From positions 1 to 10,919 of the forward strand of contig PKTV01000131.1 of NCBI GenBank assembly GCA_002868985.1: a DNA stretch of 10,919 nt. The letters run 5' to 3'. Shown here in pieces: positions 7,365-10,919 of this stretch. The position numbers were made by a program, and so were the translations under genes. This DNA is from Desulfobacteraceae bacterium (GTDB lineage Bacteria; Desulfobacterota; Desulfobacteria; Desulfobacterales; UBA11574). Under the pieces are notes generated by a model that did not search any database, was not told where the DNA came from, and saw only the letters and a list, made by a program, of their open reading frames with translations. Within the stretch, counting starts at the first letter, position 1, and every line of letters begins with the position of its first letter.

Positions 7365-7860
7365 CTTGTTTTGCGAGCTCCTTTTTATAGGTTTCCAACT
7401 TTTTTGAAAGCGTTGGATCTGTAAGTGCAAGTATCTGTACCGCCAGGATACCTGCATTTTTTGCTCCCGGTTTTCCAATGGATACCGTGGCCACAGGAAC
7501 CCCTGGAGGCATTTGAACCGTGGAAAGGAGCGCGTCGAGTCCTTGAAGGCAAGATGAATCTATGGGAACGCCGATCACCGGAAGCGACGTATATGCCGCC
7601 ATATTCCCTGCAAGATGTGCGGCATGTCCGGCCCCGGCAACAATCACTTTTATGCCCCGCTTATGGGCGGAAGCGGCAAACTTAGCCGCCCTTTTAGGAC
7701 TCCGGTGTGCAGATGCCACCGTTATTTCATAAGGTATCCCGAAGCTTTTTAAAACCAAAGCGGTTTCTTCCATAATTTTAAGATCAGAATCACTTCCCAT
7801 GACAATTCCAACTTCAGGCAGCCGACCCGGTTGTTTTAAAGCCTTATTTCCTTTTTTCAA
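7324..7860 (-). CDS. purE: N5-carboxyaminoimidazole ribonucleotide mutase (PurE)
   Basis: PurE converts N5-CAIR to CAIR in de novo purine synthesis. The sequence shows MGSDSD at 21-26, SAHRSP at 50-55 with the catalytic histidine at 52, the loop GAGHAAHLAG at 76-85 and the VQMPPGVPVATVSIG segment. These are class I features. The loop differs from the usual GAGGAAHLPG at two places (His for Gly, Ala for Pro); both lie by the substrate phosphate/base site. The N-terminus has about 16 extra residues and the C-terminus a lysine-rich tail. The TTG start is fixed by a near-perfect Shine-Dalgarno, AAGGAGGT, 4-5 bases upstream. purK, the usual partner that makes N5-CAIR, is not in this window. Upstream is a 274-base gap that probably holds the promoter. 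Confidence 0.95.
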   Translation of the reverse strand: MKKGNKALKQPGRLPEVGIVMGSDSDLKIMEETALVLKSFGIPYEITVASAHRSPKRAAKFAASAHKRGIKVIVAGAGHAAHLAGNMAAYTSLPVIGVPIDSSCLQGLDALLSTVQMPPGVPVATVSIGKPGAKNAGILAVQILALTDPTLSKKLETYKKELAKQVDQKAKKLKNPSG

Positions 7861-8134
7861 ATAGACCTCCTTCCTTATCCCGGATATTTCACGTGTACGA
7901 AGCGTTCATTTGCAAGGCATTCAAGGGCACAGCCGTAGTAGACCACTGCAAGCCTTTGATACCAAGGCAAATGGGCATCTCGGACTCGCCCGTAGGGTGA
8001 AAATTTTTGAGAAATTCAAAAAGAAATTTTTCGGTACAAACTGCCACCTTACTACTATAGACAAAATTGTAAATAACAAACTGTTTTCATTCCTAATAGA
8101 AAGGCCTCTCGAAAATTTTCATGAAATATTCGGG
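7861..8134. other. 274-base gap with an imperfect palindrome; no convincing gene
   Basis: This lies between the ATP-grasp gene and purE. Part of it is GC-richer and structured: CGAAGCGTTCATTTGC (7898-7913) and GCAAATGGGCATCTCG (7967-7982) are imperfect inverted repeats, 11 of 16 positions, with the inner seven exact. The part from about 8000 to 8115 is AT-rich with several runs of A and T. A plus-strand frame of 104 codons spans the gap but overlaps the ATP-grasp gene and has no recognisable product. The gap must hold the end of the ddl/ATP-grasp transcript and probably the promoter of purE. I could not identify a purine riboswitch or clean promoter boxes. It may be another dispersed non-coding repeat. 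Confidence 0.5.
7865..7872 (-). promoter_or_regulatory. Near-perfect Shine-Dalgarno setting the purE TTG start
   Basis: Read on the minus strand this is AAGGAGGT, four bases before the TTG at 7860. It is the strongest ribosome binding site in the window. It explains why purE can use TTG and argues for high translation. Confidence 0.8.
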
Positions 8135-8878
8135 TTATCCGTTTGCGAGACGCTCCAACACATCTTGTTTCTTTTGATCCAGTTCCTTACGGCGAATCGT
8201 TGCACCTTTTGTCCCGCCGTTTAAAGCGATTTCCGAAAGATAATACGTCCCATCATCCGCAATATGAATATCCAAATGCGCATAAGGAAATTTACCCCGC
8301 TCCATTGCTGTTCTGCAAAAATTCAACATATCCGTGTCCATCTCATGGGGATAATTTTTACCGCCCATGGAGATATTCATCCTGAAATTATCGGGATTAT
8401 GCCGAACATACGCTTCCATATAATCCCCCGCGATAATCACGCGAACATCCGTAAAATTATCCAAAAAGGGTTGAACGATAAAAGGATATGAAGATTCAGA
8501 CAGGGCCAAGAAACTATAAAGAATTTCAATGGTATCCCATTTTCTCACACCATGGCCGCAGTGCAGATGATCTTCTTTTGTGACCACGGGAGCGATGCCA
8601 AGTCTGTTATAGGTGTTCACCGCCACAATGAGATCCGTTCGTCGGGCGATAACAAATGTATGGGGCAGCATCCAATTATTTAGAACAACAGCCTGCGTCG
8701 CCTTGGAATGATTCAGAACCTGTGAAAGGGGGGATGGAAAGCAGGATACGCCGCGTTCCATAAGATCGATGAGGATAGATTGTTTGATATGTTTGTAGGA
8801 CAGTATACCTAAAAAGATATCCCCGGAACAAAGGTCGTGATACCTTTCCTTAAGCTCCCCGCTGCTTCTGACGATCAT
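8135..8878 (-). CDS. ATP-grasp (RimK/glutathione-synthetase-like) ligase of unknown substrate
   Basis: ATP-grasp enzymes join a carboxylate to an amine or thiol through an acyl-phosphate. In these 247 residues I see a short pre-ATP-grasp region (1-55), the helix entry SKATQ at 58-62, a nucleotide-site lysine at 101 with GHGV at 108-111, VQPF at 135-138, DVRV at 144-147, and the RimK-like pattern R159...FRMN..MGG (165-173). The C-terminal motif is EIALNGGTKGA at 216-226. RimK-type enzymes have E-x-N here; aligned without a gap, the asparagine position is alanine (218) and an asparagine occurs two residues later. The gene starts 4 bases after the ddl stop with AGGTGA as ribosome binding site, so the two are coupled. 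It may act on a D-amino acid or peptidoglycan-related substrate. That is inference from position only. Confidence 0.85.
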   Translation of the reverse strand: MIVRSSGELKERYHDLCSGDIFLGILSYKHIKQSILIDLMERGVSCFPSPLSQVLNHSKATQAVVLNNWMLPHTFVIARRTDLIVAVNTYNRLGIAPVVTKEDHLHCGHGVRKWDTIEILYSFLALSESSYPFIVQPFLDNFTDVRVIIAGDYMEAYVRHNPDNFRMNISMGGKNYPHEMDTDMLNFCRTAMERGKFPYAHLDIHIADDGTYYLSEIALNGGTKGATIRRKELDQKKQDVLERLANG

Positions 8879-8882
8879 TGAA

Positions 8883-9827
8883 TCACCTGTTGACCTTGTG
8901 TCCTTCGATACTCAGTTCAATTAAACGATCCAGAAGTTGGCTGAAAGGGATACCCGCTTTTCCGGCAGCAAGCGGCAATAGGCTGGTGGCCGTCATGCCG
9001 GGGATGGTGTTGGTCTCAAGGACATACATCTCCTGATCTTTAAGAATCACATCGGTTCGACTGTATCCTTTACAAAACAACGCCTTATGCGCTGTTTTGG
9101 CTATTTCCTGTGCTTTTTGGGTCATCACGTCATTAATTCGGGCCGGACAAATTTCATTTGTTGCGCCTGCGGTATACTTGGCTTCGTAATCGAAAAAATC
9201 AAAGGATTCGCTGGGGATAATTTCAATAATTGGCAATGCCTCCAACTGATCATTGCCAATAACGCCGCCGGTGAGTTCGATACCGTCGATATGCACCTCT
9301 ATCAACACCATAGAATCTTGTTCAAATGCTTTATCGACCGCTTCTTTGAGCAAATCTTTTGATTTTACGATAGATATGCCAACACTCGATCCACTGGCAA
9401 CCGGTTTTACAACCAGGGGCAGGCCCAGTCGTTGGACACACGCATCTGCATCTAAAGTGTCATTTTTTCCAACCACAATGTAAGGTGGAACCAACAGGCC
9501 GGAGTTTTCGTAAAGATGTTTTGAAACCAGCTTGTTCATGCCGATAGCACTCCCGAGTACCCCGGACCCCTGATAAGGAATGTCAAGCAGATCGAGCAAT
9601 CCCTGAACAGTACCGTCCTCGCCAAAAGGGCCATGGAGAATGATCAATGCGGCATCAATTTTAGATGCGTCCACGACCAGTTGTGGAAGGTCGGTTTTTG
9701 GATCATACCGAATGATATCGTACTTATTGTGGTCCAGAGCTTCATAAACCTGGTTTCCACTTGAGATAGAAACTTCACGCTCGGAGGATATCCCCCCGGA
9801 CAAAAGGGCAATGGTTAATTTTTTCAT
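8883..9827 (-). CDS. ddl: D-alanine--D-alanine ligase
   Basis: Ddl joins two D-alanines with ATP for the peptidoglycan stem peptide, in the cytoplasm. The 314 residues match the length of DdlB-type enzymes. Visible motifs are GGISSEREVS at 11-20 with the conserved glutamate at 16, HGPFGEDG at 65-72, VVKPVASGSSVG at 139-150, DYEAKYTAG at 213-221, the magnesium ligands D259, E271 and N273 (LETNTIPGM), and S282 in the TSLLPLAA segment. The tyrosine-containing loop favours D-Ala-D-Ala over D-Ala-D-Lac, by analogy. AAAGGA lies about 6 bases before the ATG. It is not next to murC/murB/ftsQ as in many dcw clusters. Instead it follows a SHOCT-type membrane protein gene after 71 bases and is coupled to an ATP-grasp gene. 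Confidence 0.97.
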   Translation of the reverse strand: MKKLTIALLSGGISSEREVSISSGNQVYEALDHNKYDIIRYDPKTDLPQLVVDASKIDAALIILHGPFGEDGTVQGLLDLLDIPYQGSGVLGSAIGMNKLVSKHLYENSGLLVPPYIVVGKNDTLDADACVQRLGLPLVVKPVASGSSVGISIVKSKDLLKEAVDKAFEQDSMVLIEVHIDGIELTGGVIGNDQLEALPIIEIIPSESFDFFDYEAKYTAGATNEICPARINDVMTQKAQEIAKTAHKALFCKGYSRTDVILKDQEMYVLETNTIPGMTATSLLPLAAGKAGIPFSQLLDRLIELSIEGHKVNR

Positions 9828-9898
9828 GAGGTTTCCTTTCCGTTTGAAAACTGCTGAGTTGGGATGTTTTAATAAACTAAGCTTACGGTATTTCCGCG

Positions 9899-10384
9899 TT
9901 AGGATTTGAAAATCTGTTCCTTGAATTTGTTATATTCTTCAAGGGTAATAAGGTTGTTCTCAAGCAGTCTGACAAGTTCTGAAAACTCTTTATATTGAAC
10001 AGTTTCAGGATCTTCGAGTTGTTTGACTTGCCCTGATGAGTTACCGCTCAGAGCAGGTGGGTTGTGATGTTCGCCGCCGATTTTTAATGATGCAAGTCCC
10101 CCAAGAAAACTAACCTCAACGCTTCTTCCGCTGTGCCGATAGGTGTTAAGTATTTCTCGAAGGGTTTTTCCTTCCATTTTCATGCGTTTGTAAAAATGAT
10201 AGCCTGAAGCAATAATGGCGATTAGGCCGCCCAAAAAAATCCAAATCATGTAATTTATAATGCCACGGAAAAAAATGACCATCAGGACCAAACCTGCAAC
10301 CAAAACAATATGAAGCACAAGAATGAAATAGGCCATCAGGACGCTTTTAAAATGTTGACTCTCTTTTTCTTTTTTAAACGCCAT
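9899..10384 (-). CDS. Two-helix membrane protein with a C-terminal SHOCT-like segment
   Basis: The 161-residue protein begins with a short charged segment. Two hydrophobic helices follow at about 15-39 and 42-65, giving a hairpin in the inner membrane. Next comes a basic, low-complexity linker (66-130). Residues 134-160 (FSELVRLLENNLITLEEYNK and on) match the SHOCT pattern: a short amphipathic helix, then 'L-I-T-x-E-E-Y/F', then another helix. SHOCT segments occur at protein ends and are thought to aid oligomerisation. No enzyme motif is visible. No strong Shine-Dalgarno precedes the ATG; the nearest purine run (AAAAAAGAAA) is about 10 or more bases away. It lies 32 bases after the DUF1992 gene, so the two are probably on one transcript. 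Confidence 0.85.
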   Translation of the reverse strand: MAFKKEKESQHFKSVLMAYFILVLHIVLVAGLVLMVIFFRGIINYMIWIFLGGLIAIIASGYHFYKRMKMEGKTLREILNTYRHSGRSVEVSFLGGLASLKIGGEHHNPPALSGNSSGQVKQLEDPETVQYKEFSELVRLLENNLITLEEYNKFKEQIFKS

Positions 10385-10416
10385 AAGATGTATATTTCTT
10401 TTTTATAACCCTGTCA

Positions 10417-10815
10417 CTATTCGATACGTTCATTTTGGGTTTTAGATTTTTCAATATGCCCCACCAGCTTTTCCATATAATGTTGGGGCATTTCGTACAT
10501 AATGGATGTGTCTCGGATTGTATTCAACTTCATGATTAAAAAGTTTAACTTTTTCAATACACGGTATTTTTCAGATGTCTCTTGCATACCGGCCAGAAGA
10601 TCTTCTGTCTGTTTAATCTCCTTTTTCAACTCAATTTCCGGAGGAACACAGTCTGCATTTTTAAGAATTTTATAGGCCATACGCAACTCTTCGGGAACAA
10701 ACAAATCTGAATTAAATTTCAATGGCTTACCGGAGCCGACAAGGTTTTCAAATTCGCCTTTGTTCTGAGCCTTTCGAATCCGTTCTTCGACAATTTTTTC
10801 AAAGCCTTGAATCAT
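10417..10815 (-). CDS. DUF1992 / DnaJC28-like conserved domain protein
   Basis: The 132 residues fit the DUF1992 family, also called the DnaJ homologue subfamily C member 28 conserved domain. The marks are ERIRKAQNKGEFENLVGSGK at 11-30 followed by PL, and VPEELRMAYKILKNADCVPP at 40-59 followed by EIEL. The rest is helical and charged, with likely coiled-coil around 65-105. There is no J domain, as is usual for the bacterial members. The function is not established. The protein should be cytoplasmic. It is the first gene of the minus-strand series in this window. A long hairpin-forming repeat lies 52 bases upstream of its ATG. Only a weak GAAG precedes the start. Confidence 0.92.
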   Translation of the reverse strand: MIQGFEKIVEERIRKAQNKGEFENLVGSGKPLKFNSDLFVPEELRMAYKILKNADCVPPEIELKKEIKQTEDLLAGMQETSEKYRVLKKLNFLIMKLNTIRDTSIMYEMPQHYMEKLVGHIEKSKTQNERIE

Positions 10816-10833
10816 GGTTAAACGCTTCGTTTT

Positions 10834-10849
10834 TTACACCTACGTGTAA
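10834..10849. repeat. Short hairpin upstream of the DUF1992 gene
   Basis: TTACAC, loop CTAC, GTGTAA forms a perfect 6-base-pair stem with a four-base loop. The layout (six pairs, pyrimidine-rich four-base loop CTAC versus CTAT) resembles the central hairpin of the element at 5516-5531, although the stem sequences differ. It lies between the large inverted repeat and the gene start. It may be chance. Confidence 0.4.
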
Positions 10850-10867
10850 TACGCCTTTTTAATAACA

Positions 10868-10915
10868 CCCAAGTTGAGCGTTTCAAACTTTAAAATTTGA
10901 AACGCTCAACTTAGG
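10868..10915. repeat. Intergenic inverted repeat, CGCTC family, best-preserved copy
   Basis: CCCAAGTTGAGCGTTTCAAA at 10868-10887 and TTTGAAACGCTCAACTTAGG at 10896-10915 are reverse complements at 19 of 20 positions, with an 8-base AT loop. The right arm matches those at 4411-4430 and 2074-2093. The stem is not followed by a T-run in the direction of the DUF1992 gene. It could be a terminator for a gene beyond the window, a protein-binding site or a REP-like repeat. The window ends 4 bases later, so its outer context is not visible. Confidence 0.85.
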
Positions 10916-10919
10916 TTAC

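Noticed and set aside
7910..8224. 104-codon plus-strand open frame
   Set aside because: It overlaps the end of the ATP-grasp gene on the other strand, covers the structured gap, and encodes no recognisable domain.
9828..9898. Another copy of the CGCTC repeat before ddl (TTTGAAAACTGCTGAGTTGGG)
   Set aside because: The resemblance needs gaps, the CGCTC core is broken, and no matching second arm is present.
1..10919. Defence island, CRISPR array, toxin-antitoxin pair, phage or transposase
   Set aside because: No regularly spaced repeats, no integrase or transposase motifs, and no paired small toxin/antitoxin genes are visible. The genes are mostly housekeeping.

Overview
The window is bacterial chromosomal DNA of moderate GC content. 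It is dominated by ordinary housekeeping genes and carries no phage, transposase, CRISPR, tRNA or rRNA that I can see. The gene set (typA next to prfC, a YrdC-type Sua5, a stand-alone purE, ddl followed by a small ATP-grasp gene, a DUF1992 protein) fits a Gram-negative anaerobe. My best guess is Desulfobacterota (Desulfobacterales-like). That placement rests on remembered family resemblance, not on a search. Non-ATG starts are common: GTG for typA and the 364-residue gene, TTG for purE and probably sua5.

Plus strand, about 100-3946: a possible promoter and a stem-loop precede typA (ribosome-associated GTPase). It is followed by prfC (peptide chain release factor 3) and a 70-residue, very basic small protein. 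Both large genes are translational GTPases that act on the ribosome, and the small protein may be read on the same transcript.

Minus strand, 10815 down to 4013: nine genes face the first group and converge on it at 3947-4012. In transcription order they are a DUF1992/DnaJC28-like protein, a two-helix membrane protein with a C-terminal SHOCT-like segment, ddl (D-alanine--D-alanine ligase), an ATP-grasp enzyme 4 bases after ddl, purE, sua5 (overlapping purE), an unrecognised 364-residue protein (overlapping sua5 by 4 bases), a thioredoxin-fold/HEAT-repeat fusion, and an unrecognised 117-residue protein. The tight packing of ddl with the ATP-grasp gene, and of purE-sua5-364aa, suggests two translationally coupled clusters serving cell-wall precursor synthesis and purine/tRNA (t6A) metabolism.

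Non-coding DNA holds most of the unexplained structure. A short inverted repeat with a CGCTC/GAGCG core and a TTTGAAA flank occurs clearly three times (2047-2092, 4381-4430, 10868-10915), with a weaker relative at 130-165. Each copy lies in an intergenic gap just upstream of a gene. A separate, larger palindromic element (about 5447-5578) fills the gap between the 364-residue gene and the thioredoxin-HEAT gene. A third, 274-base gap (7861-8134) also contains a large imperfect palindrome and no convincing gene. I found no clear new defence or biosynthetic system. The best leads are the repeat family, the ddl-linked ATP-grasp protein with an altered metal-binding motif, the thioredoxin-HEAT fusion, and the 364-residue protein with an HExxE motif.
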